Positions 9,822 through 18,029 of a DNA stretch of 64,000 nucleotides are shown here, piece after piece. Each line of letters begins with the position of its first letter. Within the stretch, counting starts at the first letter, position 1. Origin of the DNA: Shinella zoogloeoides (lineage in GTDB: Bacteria; Pseudomonadota; Alphaproteobacteria; Rhizobiales; Rhizobiaceae); the NCBI RefSeq assembly GCF_022682305.1, contig NZ_CP093529.1, forward strand, positions 186,001-250,000, written 5' to 3'. The position numbers and the translations under genes are program-made. The notes below the pieces were generated by a model, which was not told the origin of the DNA, made no database searches, and saw only the letters and a program-made list of their open reading frames with translations.

Positions 9822-10600
9822 CCCCCATCCTGCAGATCAAGAACATCACCAAGCGCTATGGCGGCCTGACCGCGGTGAACGACGTGTCCTTCGACGTGAA
9901 GGCCGGCGAGATCCTCTCGGTCATCGGCCCGAACGGCGCCGGCAAGTCGACGCTCTTCAAGCTGATCTCCTCCTTCGTCCCGGCGACGAGCGGGGAAGTG
10001 CTCTTCAACGGAGAGCGCATCTCCAGCCTGGCGCCCCACAAGGTCGCGCAGATGGGGGTCGTGCGCACCTTCCAGGAAACGACGATCTTCCGCTCCATGA
10101 CGGTGCGCGAGAACATCATCGTCTCCCATCACCTGCGCTCCAAGGCGAACCTCTTCGGGTTCTTCCTCGGCACCAAGCAGGCGAGAGAGGACGAGGCGGC
10201 CTTCGCGGCCTCGGCCGATAACATCGTGGATTTCCTCGGCCTCCAGGCCATCCGCAACGAGCTCGCCTCCAACCTGCCGCAGGGGCACCTGCGCGCGCTC
10301 GGCATGGCCATCGGCCTTGCCACCGATCCGAAGGTCATCCTGCTGGACGAACCCTTCGCCGGCATGAACCACGACGAGACGATGAAGATGGTGGGCCTCG
10401 TCCGCCGGCTTCGCGACGAGCGTGGTGTCACGGTCCTGCTCGTCGAGCACGACATGCCCGCCGTGATGAAGATCAGTGACCGGATCGTGTGCATCAACTT
10501 CGGCCAGAAGCTGGCCGAGGGCACACCCCAGGAAATCCGCGAGAACGAGAAGGTGATCGAAGCCTATCTCGGCTCCGAAGATGCGGCGATCGGGATGTAA
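9818..10600 (+). CDS. Branched-chain amino acid/amide-type ABC ATPase (LivG family)
   Basis: A 260-residue ATP-binding subunit. Walker A is GPNGAGKST and Walker B '[13 protein letters not shown]', followed by a switch histidine in 'LLVEHDM'. The signature is unusual, '[17 protein letters not shown]' instead of LSxGQ, but LivG-type ATPases commonly carry LPYGxQR here. Energises import together with the LivF-like subunit. The start overlaps the permease stop by 4 nt; the frame is open far upstream, but only this ATG gives the normal N terminus. Confidence 0.9.
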   Translation: MTPILQIKNITKRYGGLTAVNDVSFDVKAGEILSVIGPNGAGKSTLFKLISSFVPATSGEVLFNGERISSLAPHKVAQMGVVRTFQETTIFRSMTVRENIIVSHHLRSKANLFGFFLGTKQAREDEAAFAASADNIVDFLGLQAIRNELASNLPQGHLRALGMAIGLATDPKVILLDEPFAGMNHDETMKMVGLVRRLRDERGVTVLLVEHDMPAVMKISDRIVCINFGQKLAEGTPQEIRENEKVIEAYLGSEDAAIGM

Positions 10601-10603
10601 GCC

Positions 10604-11326
10604 ATGACCAAGATATTGAGCGTTGAAAATGTCGAACTCTATTACGACCACATCTATGCGCTGAAGGGCGTGTCGATCGATGTGGACGAAGGCGAAACCG
10701 TCGCGCTGATCGGCGCGAACGGGGCGGGCAAGTCCTCGATCCTGAGGGCGATCACGGGTCTGAGGCCCGTGAAGTCCGGCCAGATCACCTATCAGGGCCA
10801 GCGGCTCGACGGCACGCCCGCCGCCGAGATCGTGCGCAGGGGCATCTCCATGGTGCCGGAGGGACGCCGCGCCTTCCCGCTGATGTCGGTGAAGGACAAC
10901 CTGCTGATGGGCGCCTTCACCCGCACCGACAAGGCGGAAATCGAGCAGACGCTGGAAAACGTGCTGACACGCTTCCCGCGTCTTCGCGAGCGCTATCACC
11001 AGCAGGCCAACACCATGTCCGGCGGCGAGCAGCAGATGATGGTGATCGGCCGCGCGCTGATGGCCCGTCCGAAGCTGCTGCTGCTGGATGAGCCCTCGCT
11101 CGGCATCGCGCCGAAGCTGGTGCAGGACATCGCCCGCGCCATCGTGGCCATCAGCCGCGACGAGAAGGTCTCCATCCTCCTCGTCGAGCAGAACAGCCGC
11201 ATGGCGCTCTCCATCTCCAACCGCGCCTATGCGCTTTCCACCGGGTCGATCGCACTTTCAGGCAATTCCAGGGACCTGATGAACGACGACCGCATCAAGG
11301 CTGCCTACCTCGGAGGCGAACTCTGA
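10604..11326 (+). CDS. Branched-chain amino acid/amide-type ABC ATPase (LivF family)
   Basis: The partner ATPase, 240 residues, of normal LivF length. Walker A is GANGAGKSS, the signature 'TMSGGEQQMMVIGRALMARP', Walker B 'LLLLDEPSLGIAP', and the switch motif 'LLVEQNSRMAL'. The 'GISMVPEGRRAFP' stretch is characteristic of LivF. It begins 3 nt after the LivG-like gene and is followed within 2 nt by the racemase-family gene, so importer and enzyme are co-transcribed. Confidence 0.91.
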   Translation: MTKILSVENVELYYDHIYALKGVSIDVDEGETVALIGANGAGKSSILRAITGLRPVKSGQITYQGQRLDGTPAAEIVRRGISMVPEGRRAFPLMSVKDNLLMGAFTRTDKAEIEQTLENVLTRFPRLRERYHQQANTMSGGEQQMMVIGRALMARPKLLLLDEPSLGIAPKLVQDIARAIVAISRDEKVSILLVEQNSRMALSISNRAYALSTGSIALSGNSRDLMNDDRIKAAYLGGEL

Positions 11327-11327
11327 C

Positions 11328-12047
11328 ATGAAAATCCTCGTCATCAACCCCAACACGACTGCATCGATGACGGACCATATCGGGAAGGCGGCGCGCGCCG
11401 CCGCCTCTCCCGGAACGGAGGTCACCGCCGTCAATCCGGTGCACGGCCCCCGTTCCATCGAGGGCTATTTCGACGAGGCGATGAGCCTCGCCGGCCTGCT
11501 GGAGACGATCCACCGCAGTCCGGATTGCGACGCCGTGGTCATCGCCTGCTTCGACGACACAGGTCTCGACGCCGCCCGCTGCCTCACCGACAAGCCGGTC
11601 ATCGGCATCGGCGAGGCGGCCTATCACTTCGCCTCGATGATCTCGAACAAGTTCTCCGTCGTGACGACGCTCGCCCGCTCCGTGCCGGCGCTGGAACACA
11701 ATCTCGCGCGCTACGGCCTCATCGCCCGCTGCGCCCGGGTGCGCTCGTCGGAGGTCGCCGTGCTGGAACTGGAGCAGCCCGGCTCGAACGCCAGGCAGAA
11801 GATCAGCGCCGAGATCGGCCTCGCCGTCGTGGAGGACAATGCGGAGGCCATCGTGCTCGGCTGCGCCGGCATGGCCGGCCTTGCCGCCGACCTTGCGGCC
11901 GAGCACGGCCTGCCCGTGCTCGACGGCGTCACCTGCGCGGTCAAGCTCGCCGAAGCCATGGCCGGCCTCGGGATGCGCACCTCCCGCCTTGGCGGCTACG
12001 CTCCGCCGCCGGCGGAAAAGCTGAAGCATATCTTCCCGGCGGGGTAA
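11328..12047 (+). CDS. Asp/Glu/hydantoin racemase-family protein
   Basis: A 239-residue two-domain alpha/beta protein. It starts with 'KILVINPNTTASMTDHI', the family signature, and carries the two catalytic-type cysteines in 'VIACFDDTG' and 'IVLGCAGMAG'. Members racemise hydantoins, aspartate or glutamate, or act as maleate isomerase-like enzymes. Co-transcription with an amide/amino-acid importer favours racemisation or isomerisation of an imported cyclic amide or amino acid. No hydantoinase or carbamoylase is nearby, so the substrate is open. Confidence 0.82.
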   Translation: MKILVINPNTTASMTDHIGKAARAAASPGTEVTAVNPVHGPRSIEGYFDEAMSLAGLLETIHRSPDCDAVVIACFDDTGLDAARCLTDKPVIGIGEAAYHFASMISNKFSVVTTLARSVPALEHNLARYGLIARCARVRSSEVAVLELEQPGSNARQKISAEIGLAVVEDNAEAIVLGCAGMAGLAADLAAEHGLPVLDGVTCAVKLAEAMAGLGMRTSRLGGYAPPPAEKLKHIFPAG

Positions 12048-12070
12048 TCCCCCCCGGGAGGATCCCGTCG

Positions 12071-12098
12071 CCCCGCTACTGGCCCCCCGCTACTGGCC
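12071..12098. repeat. 14-bp perfect tandem duplication at the stop of the 51-residue gene
   Basis: CCCCGCTACTGGCC occurs at 12071-12084 and again at 12085-12098 without spacer. On the minus strand each copy reads GGC CAG TAG, so the stop codon of the small gene lies in the repeat and is duplicated just downstream. Confidence 0.9.
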
Positions 12099-12245
12099 GA
12101 AGAACAGCACGGCTGCGATGACGACGGAGGCGCCTACGGCCGAAAGCGTCCCGGCGCCCTGGAGAACGCCCATGCGATAGAGCAGGAGGGCGAAGCCCGC
12201 GATGACGGGGGCGGCGACCATGAGGCCGAACTGTGCGTCGGTCAT
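12090..12245 (-). CDS. Small two-segment membrane protein divergent from norE
   Basis: A 51-residue hydrophobic protein with two predicted membrane segments ('FGLMVAAPVIAGFALLLY' and 'LSAVGASVVIAAVLFFGQ') joined by a short loop. AAAGGAAAGGAT stands upstream of the ATG. The TTG-N8-CAA dyad at 12301-12314 lies about 55 nt upstream and has a CATATG -10-like hexamer at the correct spacing on this strand, so co-regulation with norEFCBQD is plausible. No family is recognised. Its size and position suggest a small accessory subunit of a respiratory complex, which is a guess. Confidence 0.6.
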   Translation of the reverse strand: MTDAQFGLMVAAPVIAGFALLLYRMGVLQGAGTLSAVGASVVIAAVLFFGQ

Positions 12246-12300
12246 GAGAAATATCCTTTCCTTTGCCGTCACCATATGCCGCCTTCGGTCGCGCTCCTCT

Positions 12301-12342
12301 TTGTGCCCGCGCAAAGAAGGCCTTCGTCCCGCCGGATAGAAA
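12301..12342 (+). promoter_or_regulatory. NnrR-type box and promoter of norE
   Basis: TTGTGCCCGCGCAA (12301-12314) is a TTG-N8-CAA dyad inside CTTTG...CAAAG. A -10-like TAGAAA (12337-12342) follows 20 nt after CAAAG, the class II activator geometry. This predicts a transcript start near 12349. The dyad is nearly symmetric and may also serve the divergent 51-residue gene. Confidence 0.75.
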
Positions 12343-12371
12343 CGGGCATGGCGACCACAGACGACTTCAGC

Positions 12372-12902
12372 ATGGCAACGGCACAGGGCAAGGAAGCGGA
12401 TTCCCTGCTCCTGTGGATTCTGGTGTGGAGCGAGCTTGCCGTCTTCGGTGCGTTGCTCGTCGCCTTCATGGTCTTGACCATGATGGACATGGAGGGCGCG
12501 GCGCTGTTTCGCGCGCATCTCCATCCGGGCCTTGCGGCGGCCAATACCATCATCCTCGTCTTGAGCGGCTGGCAGGCCGCGCTCGCGGTACGGCTCGGCG
12601 CGGAAGGCCGGCCCGTTCGCCGGCCCCTCGTGCTGGCGGCGCTGCTCGGCCTTGTCTTCGTCGCCGTGAAAATCTTCGAATACACGCTTGAGGCCCGCGC
12701 GGGCATCGGCGGCCTCGGCGCGCTTGCCGAACTCTATTTCCTCGTCACGGGCTTCCATCTCCTGCACGTCGTCTTCGGCGCGGCAATCCTGCTCCTCGTC
12801 GCCCGGCGGCCCTCGCAGGCCAATGTCGTGATGATCGCGACGCTCTGGCACGCGATCGACCTCGTCTGGCTCGTCATGTTCCCCATCGTCTATCTCACGT
12901 GA
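12372..12902 (+). CDS. norE: Nitric oxide reductase activation/accessory protein NorE
   Basis: A cytochrome c oxidase subunit III-like membrane protein, 176 residues from this start, with about five membrane segments. 'WSELAVFGALLVAF' and 'LYFLVTGFHLLHVVFGAAILL' followed by 'WHAIDLVWLVMFPIVYL' are typical of the NorE/CoxC family. NorE is needed for full NorCB activity. The predicted transcript start near 12349 would exclude the upstream ATG at 12348, so the ATG at 12372 is chosen despite a weak ribosome-binding site; 12348 remains possible. It leads norEF ahead of norCBQD. Confidence 0.88.
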   Translation: MATAQGKEADSLLLWILVWSELAVFGALLVAFMVLTMMDMEGAALFRAHLHPGLAAANTIILVLSGWQAALAVRLGAEGRPVRRPLVLAALLGLVFVAVKIFEYTLEARAGIGGLGALAELYFLVTGFHLLHVVFGAAILLLVARRPSQANVVMIATLWHAIDLVWLVMFPIVYLT

Positions 12903-12912
12903 GGATTTTCCG

Positions 12913-13188
12913 ATGACCCGGCAGGCCCGAGAACAGTTCGTCGCAACGCTCGCCATGCTGCTGACGCTCGCCGCCGGCGGCGCCTTCGTCGGCGGCCTTT
13001 CGGGCGGACTGCTGGTGCCGATAGCCGCCGTGCTTGTCATGGCCTATGCCAAGGGCCGCTTCGTCGTGCTCGACTTCATGGAACTGCGCGCCACCCGCGG
13101 CGCGCTGCGTTCCGCGCTTCTCGCCTGGCCGGCGATCCTGCTTTCGCTCGCGCTCGTGCGTGCCGTCGCCGTCACGCTCCTTAGCTGA
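12913..13188 (+). CDS. norF: Nitric oxide reductase accessory membrane protein NorF
   Basis: A 91-residue protein with two to three hydrophobic segments, resembling small cytochrome oxidase subunit IV-type proteins. 'AYAKGRFVVLDFMELR' is the conserved NorF/CoxD core motif. It follows norE by 10 nt with GAGG upstream. NorF acts with NorE in assembly or activity of the NO reductase. Identification rests on this motif and on position between norE and norC. Confidence 0.85.
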   Translation: MTRQAREQFVATLAMLLTLAAGGAFVGGLSGGLLVPIAAVLVMAYAKGRFVVLDFMELRATRGALRSALLAWPAILLSLALVRAVAVTLLS

Positions 13189-13204
13189 CGAACCGCGCCG
13201 CTCT

Positions 13205-13245
13205 TTGCCTGCGCGCAAAGAAGCCTTTTCTCCCTTCGCTAGAAC
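13205..13245 (+). promoter_or_regulatory. NnrR-type box and promoter of norCBQD
   Basis: TTGCCTGCGCGCAA (13205-13218) sits within CTTTG...CAAAG, followed after 19 nt by TAGAAC (13240-13245). The sequence around it (CAAAGAAG, CTCCC, TAGAAC) closely parallels the norE and nnrS promoters. It predicts a start near 13253 and a leader of about 90 nt before norC. Confidence 0.8.
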
Positions 13246-13345
13246 GAAAGCGTCCCGCACCGTCGGCGAGGGGATCGCCGGCATTCGTTTCGCGGGGTTT
13301 GACACCGGGGGCCAAGCGGCTTCTGGCCAAGGAAAGGACCAGGGG

Positions 13346-13798
13346 ATGGCAGAGCGCCTAACCAAGACCGGGGCCCGTAACGTCTTCTATGGCGGGTCCA
13401 TCTTCTTCTTCACGATCTTCGTGGGGCTGACGGCCCACTCGCATTACTACATGCGCACGACCTCCACCGACGAGACGACGCTGACCGACAGCGTCGCGCG
13501 CGGCAAGCACGTCTGGGAAAAGAACGCCTGCATCAACTGCCATACGCTGCTCGGGGAAGGCGCCTATTTCGCGCCCGAACTCGGCAATGTGTGGAAGCGC
13601 TACGGCGGCGTGGAAGACCCCGAGGGCGCGCGCGAGGCGCTGAAGGCCTGGATGGCCGCCCAGCCGAGCGGGGCGGAGGGCCGGCGGCAGATGCCGCAGT
13701 TCAACCTCACCGAACAGGAGGTCAACGACCTCGCCGACTTCCTCGAATGGACGAGCCGGATCAAGACCCAGAACTGGCCGCCGAACGACGCCGGTTGA
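13346..13798 (+). CDS. norC: Nitric oxide reductase cytochrome c subunit NorC
   Basis: A 150-residue membrane-anchored monohaem cytochrome c: an uncleaved N-terminal anchor (about residues 13-35), CINCH haem site (C62, C65, H66), and a methionine in 'RQMPQFNL' as the probable sixth ligand. It passes electrons to NorB for 2 NO to N2O. AAGGA and AGGGG precede the ATG at 13346; the frame is open upstream but overlaps norF in another frame, so the short form is correct. Normal length for NorC. Confidence 0.96.
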   Translation: MAERLTKTGARNVFYGGSIFFFTIFVGLTAHSHYYMRTTSTDETTLTDSVARGKHVWEKNACINCHTLLGEGAYFAPELGNVWKRYGGVEDPEGAREALKAWMAAQPSGAEGRRQMPQFNLTEQEVNDLADFLEWTSRIKTQNWPPNDAG

Positions 13799-13822
13799 CC
13801 GATCGCGCTCAGGAGACAAGAC

Positions 13823-15169
13823 ATGAAATATCAAACGCAAAAGGTCGCGATGCTGTACTTCTACGGCGCGCTCGGCCTGTTCCTCGCCCAGGTGGCCTTC
13901 GGCGTCCTCGCCGGCACGATCTACGTGCTGCCGAACACGCTGTCCGAGCTGCTGCCCTTCAACATCGTGCGCATGATCCACACCAACGCGCTCGTCGTCT
14001 GGCTGCTCATGGGCTTCATGGGCTCGGCCTACTACCTCATCCCGGAAGAGACCGAGACGGAGCTCTACAGCCCCAAGCTCGCCGTCGCGCAGTTCTGGAT
14101 GTTCTTCGTGGCCGCGGGCCTGACGGTCGTCGGCTACATGTTCCGCATCCATGAGGGCCGCGAGTTCCTCGAGCAGACCTTCATCGCCAAGGTCGGCATC
14201 GTCGTGGTCGTGCTGATGTTCCTGTTCAACATCACCATGACGGCACTGAAGGGCCGTAAGACCACCGTGGTCAATATCCTGCTCTTCGGCCTGTGGGGCC
14301 TTGCGCTCTTCTTCCTCTTCGCCTTCTACAACCCGGCGAATCTGGCGCTCGACAAGATGTACTGGTGGTACGTCATCCATCTGTGGGTCGAGGGCGTCTG
14401 GGAGCTGATCATGGCCTCCGTGCTCGCCTTCCTGATGATCAAGCTCAACGGCATCGACCGCGAGGTCGTGGAGAAGTGGCTCTATGTCATCGTCGGCCTT
14501 GCGCTCTTCTCGGGCATCCTCGGCACGGGCCACCACTATTACTGGATCGGCGCGCCGGGCTACTGGCAGTGGATCGGCTCGCTCTTCTCGACGCTGGAAG
14601 TCGCACCCTTCTTCACCATGGTCATCTTCACCTTCGTGATGACCTGGAAGGCCGGCCGCAACCATCCGAACAAGGCCGCGCTGCTGTGGTCGATCGGCTG
14701 CTCGGTCATGGCCTTCTTCGGCGCGGGCGTCTGGGGCTTCCTGCATACGCTGTCGTCGGTGAACTACTACAGCCACGGCACGCAGGTCACCGCCGCGCAC
14801 GGGCACCTCGCCTTCTTCGGCGCCTATGTGATGCTGAACCTCGCCATGATGGCCTATGCCATTCCGGAGATCCGCGGCCGCCAGCCCTTCAACCAGTGGC
14901 TCTCGATCGCCTCCTTCTGGCTGATGTGCACGGCCATGTCGGTGATGACTTTCGCGCTGACCTTCGCGGGCGTCGTGCAGATCCATCTCCAGCGCGTGCT
15001 CGGCGAGGGCTTCATGGACGTGCAGGACCAGCTTGCGCTGTTCTACTGGGTCCGCCTCGGCTCGGGCGTCGTCGTCCTCATCTCGGCGCTGATGTTCATC
15101 TGGGCCGTGCTGGTGCCCGGCCGCGAGCGTGCCGACAGCCTCACCCGGCTGGTCCAGCCGGCCGAGTGA
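13823..15169 (+). CDS. norB: Nitric oxide reductase catalytic subunit NorB
   Basis: A 448-residue, 12-helix haem-copper-superfamily protein. The helix 2 motif 'VRMIHTNALVVWLLMGFMGSAYYLIPEE', the 'HLWVEGVWELI' helix with NorB-specific glutamates around the FeB site, and 'GTGHHYYWIG' are all present. This is the short, cytochrome c-dependent cNor form: norC is separate and no quinol-oxidising extension exists. It follows norC by 24 nt. Confidence 0.97.
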   Translation: MKYQTQKVAMLYFYGALGLFLAQVAFGVLAGTIYVLPNTLSELLPFNIVRMIHTNALVVWLLMGFMGSAYYLIPEETETELYSPKLAVAQFWMFFVAAGLTVVGYMFRIHEGREFLEQTFIAKVGIVVVVLMFLFNITMTALKGRKTTVVNILLFGLWGLALFFLFAFYNPANLALDKMYWWYVIHLWVEGVWELIMASVLAFLMIKLNGIDREVVEKWLYVIVGLALFSGILGTGHHYYWIGAPGYWQWIGSLFSTLEVAPFFTMVIFTFVMTWKAGRNHPNKAALLWSIGCSVMAFFGAGVWGFLHTLSSVNYYSHGTQVTAAHGHLAFFGAYVMLNLAMMAYAIPEIRGRQPFNQWLSIASFWLMCTAMSVMTFALTFAGVVQIHLQRVLGEGFMDVQDQLALFYWVRLGSGVVVLISALMFIWAVLVPGRERADSLTRLVQPAE

Positions 15170-15175
15170 GCGCTG

Positions 15176-15203
15176 GCCGGCCCCGTCATCCCGCGGGGCC
15201 GGC
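15176..15203 (+). terminator. Strong hairpin between norB and norQ
   Basis: GCCGGCCCCG (15176-15185) pairs perfectly with CGGGGCCGGC (15194-15203) around 8 nt, immediately after norB. Only C-rich sequence follows, not U, so it more likely stabilises norCB mRNA or attenuates norQD than terminates completely. Confidence 0.55.
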
Positions 15204-15236
15204 ACTTCCCCCCCTCTATAGACTTTGGAGTTCGAC

Positions 15237-16040
15237 ATGAACGTGATGCTCAAGGCCACGCGCGCCGACATCCCCGCCTACAGCCCTTCCGGCAACGAAT
15301 GCGACCTGTTCGAGAAGGCCTGGACGCGCCAGCTCCCCCTTTTGCTGAAAGGCCCGACCGGCTGCGGCAAGACCCGCTTCGTCAGCCACATGGCCGCAAA
15401 GCTCTCGCTGCCGCTGTCGACCGTCTCGTGCCATGACGACCTGTCGTCCGCCGATCTCACCGGCCGCTACCTGCTCAAGGGCGGCGACACGGTCTGGGTC
15501 GACGGGCCGCTGACGCGCGCCGTGCGCAACGGGGGCGTGTGCTATCTCGATGAGATCGTCGAGGCCCGCAAGGACGTCGCGGTGGTGCTGCATCCGCTGA
15601 CGGACGACCGCCGCATCCTGCCGCTGGAGCGCACCGGCGAGGTGCTGGAGGCCCCGCCCGGCTTCATGCTCGTCGTCTCCTACAATCCCGGCTACCAGAA
15701 CCTGCTGAAGGCTCTGAAGCCCTCCACCCGCCAGCGCTTCGTCGCCATCGAGTTCGACTTCCTGCCGAAGGCCGAGGAGATCGCCGTCGTTGCCGGCGAG
15801 AGCGGGCTGGACGAGGCGCGCGTCGCCCCGCTGGTCGCGCTGGCGCACAAGCTGCGCGCACTGAAGGGCCATGACCTCGAGGAAGGCGTCTCGACGCGTC
15901 TCCTCGTCTATTGCGCCTGCCTCATCGACAGCGGCATGGAGACGCGCGCGGCCGTGCGGGCCGCGATGATCGAGCCTCTGACGGACGAGCCGGACGTGCG
16001 CGCCGCGCTTCTGGAAATCGCCGACGCGATGATCCGGTGA
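15237..16040 (+). CDS. norQ: NO reductase maturation AAA+ ATPase NorQ
   Basis: A 267-residue MoxR-type AAA+ ATPase. Walker A is GPTGCGKT (residues 39-46), Walker B 'VCYLDEIVEA', and sensor-1 'LVVSYNPGYQ'. NorQ works with the VWA protein NorD to insert the non-haem FeB iron into NorB. TTTGGAG stands 6 nt before the ATG at 15237; a TTG four codons upstream is less likely. It is followed 9 nt later by norD. Confidence 0.94.
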   Translation: MNVMLKATRADIPAYSPSGNECDLFEKAWTRQLPLLLKGPTGCGKTRFVSHMAAKLSLPLSTVSCHDDLSSADLTGRYLLKGGDTVWVDGPLTRAVRNGGVCYLDEIVEARKDVAVVLHPLTDDRRILPLERTGEVLEAPPGFMLVVSYNPGYQNLLKALKPSTRQRFVAIEFDFLPKAEEIAVVAGESGLDEARVAPLVALAHKLRALKGHDLEEGVSTRLLVYCACLIDSGMETRAAVRAAMIEPLTDEPDVRAALLEIADAMIR

Positions 16041-16049
16041 GGTCCCGCC

Positions 16050-17951
16050 ATGCTGGATTTCCTGGAGCTTGAGGAGACCGTCGGCCGGGCCTGGCACCGG
16101 CTGGTCGGCAATACCGGAAGCTGGCCGCGCCATCCGGACCACGCCGTGCGGCTGGAGGATGTCCGCCCGGTGCTCGCCGTCTGCTTCCGCGGCTTCGGCG
16201 GCGAGGCGGCGGTGCAGATCGCGCCGGCGCGCGGGCGCACCTCGATGCACCGCCTGCGGCTCCGCCAGCGCCTCGGCCTCGGCGAGGAGAAGCTGGTGCA
16301 GCCCGGCCGCGACCACGGCACGGTGATGCTGCCCGGCGCGATCGATCTCTTCCCCGATCGCGGTCTCAACCGGGACCTTTATGTCTGGCTTGCCGCCGCC
16401 ATGGCGCTGATGCCGCTCGATCCCATCGCCGAGAGCGATCCGCTCCAGCGCGACCTTGCCGTGCTCGGCCGGGCCGAGGAGACGGTGAAGGCCGTGCTTG
16501 CGGCCTTTCCCGGCCTTGCCCGGCGATATGGCCGGCTTTCGGCCGCGTTCCTGGAGGCGCGCCAGCACCGGCCGCTTCCCTCCATCGAGCGCCATGTCGA
16601 GAACCGCATCGTACGCCTCCTGCGCAAGGGCGCGGGCCTTGCCGACGAAACGCTGCCGGTGATCTTCCCGCATCGCGCGCCGGCGGGCTACCTGCCCATG
16701 CTGCCCGTGCCGCTCTGGCCGGACGCGATCTTGCGCGAGGAGGGCGAGGGGCGCGGCGAGGAGGAGGACCAGCCGGCGGCGGGCGGCACGCCCGAGACGC
16801 CGGAGACCGGCCGCCATGTGGCGCTGCGCGAGAAGGCGGAGGACCGCAAGGGCGAGCGCAGCCCCTTCATCCTCAACCGCTTCGAGAAGATCCTGGCGAT
16901 GGCCGAGATGGTCAATGTCGACCGCCCCGGCGACGACAGCGACGACCACGATTCCTCGGCCGCCGAGGAGCTGGACGACATGACGCTCGGCGAGCGCAAG
17001 GGACGCCCCGCCGCCCGCTTCCGCTTCGATCTCGACCTGCCGCCCGAAGCGCTCGACCGCACGCCGCTGACGGGCGAATACACCTATCCCGAATGGGACT
17101 ACCGCACGGCGACCTATCTTGCGGACCATTGCCGCGTGCTGGCCTCGCCCGCGCCGGACACGGCCGCCGTGCCCGAGGCCGACGCGGACACGAAGAGCCT
17201 CATCCGCCGCGTTCGCCGGCAGTTCGAGGTTCTGCGGCCGCGCCGGGAGATGCTGCGCGCGCAGCTCGACGGCGTGGAACTCGACCTCGACGCGGTGGTT
17301 CGGGCGCGCAGCGACCTTGCCGCCGGCGGGCCGGGCAGCGACCGCATCCACATGATGAGCCGGCCGCAGGCGCACGACCTCGCCGTGACGATCCTCGTCG
17401 ACGTCTCGCTGTCGACGGACGCCTGGTTCGACAACCGCCGGGTGCTCGACGTCGAGAAGGAGGCGCTGCTGGTGCTCTCGCATGGCCTTGCCGCCTGCGG
17501 CGACAGCCACTCGATCCTCACCTTCACCTCGCGCCGCCGCTCCTGGGTGCGCGTGGAGACGGTGAAGGATTTCGGCGAGCCGATGAACCATGGCGTGGAG
17601 GCGCGCATCGCAGCGCTGAAGCCGGGCTTCTATACCCGCATCGGCCCGGCGATCCGCCATGCGGCGGCAAAGCTGCGCGAGCAGCCGAGCCGGCGCAAGC
17701 TCCTCCTGATCCTGACCGACGGCAAGCCGAACGACGTGGACCACTACGAGGGGCGCTTCGCGCTGGAGGACAGCCGCAGGGCCGTCAACGAGGCGCGGCG
17801 CACGGGTCTCAGCGTGTTCGGAGTGACGGTCGACCGGGAGGCGCAGGCCTATGTGCCGGCCATGTTCGGCCGCAACGGCTACGCCATCGTCAGCAATATC
17901 GCCCGGCTGCCAGCGGCGCTGCCGGCGATCTATCGCGGTCTCGTGGGATAG
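16050..17951 (+). CDS. norD: NO reductase maturation protein NorD (VWA domain)
   Basis: A 633-residue protein with a long helical N-terminal part, a charged acidic linker around residues 230-310 (EEEGR/DDSDDHD), and a C-terminal von Willebrand A domain with MIDAS motif DVSLSTD and later 'LILTDGKPNDVDHYEG'. NorD binds NorQ and is needed for active NorCB. The position as last gene of norCBQD is canonical. A terminator follows directly. Confidence 0.95.
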   Translation: MLDFLELEETVGRAWHRLVGNTGSWPRHPDHAVRLEDVRPVLAVCFRGFGGEAAVQIAPARGRTSMHRLRLRQRLGLGEEKLVQPGRDHGTVMLPGAIDLFPDRGLNRDLYVWLAAAMALMPLDPIAESDPLQRDLAVLGRAEETVKAVLAAFPGLARRYGRLSAAFLEARQHRPLPSIERHVENRIVRLLRKGAGLADETLPVIFPHRAPAGYLPMLPVPLWPDAILREEGEGRGEEEDQPAAGGTPETPETGRHVALREKAEDRKGERSPFILNRFEKILAMAEMVNVDRPGDDSDDHDSSAAEELDDMTLGERKGRPAARFRFDLDLPPEALDRTPLTGEYTYPEWDYRTATYLADHCRVLASPAPDTAAVPEADADTKSLIRRVRRQFEVLRPRREMLRAQLDGVELDLDAVVRARSDLAAGGPGSDRIHMMSRPQAHDLAVTILVDVSLSTDAWFDNRRVLDVEKEALLVLSHGLAACGDSHSILTFTSRRRSWVRVETVKDFGEPMNHGVEARIAALKPGFYTRIGPAIRHAAAKLREQPSRRKLLLILTDGKPNDVDHYEGRFALEDSRRAVNEARRTGLSVFGVTVDREAQAYVPAMFGRNGYAIVSNIARLPAALPAIYRGLVG

Positions 17952-17972
17952 AGGGCACGGGATCTGCGAGGG

Positions 17973-18013
17973 AAGGCCCGGCGTGCCGCACCACGCCGGG
18001 CCTTCTATTTTTT
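17973..18013 (+). terminator. Terminator of the nor operon
   Basis: A perfect 13-bp stem, AAGGCCCGGCGTG with CACGCCGGGCCTT, and a 6-nt loop are followed by CTATTTTTTT. It lies between convergent norD and hemN. Confidence 0.92.
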
Positions 18014-18029
18014 TGAGATGGAGACCCGG

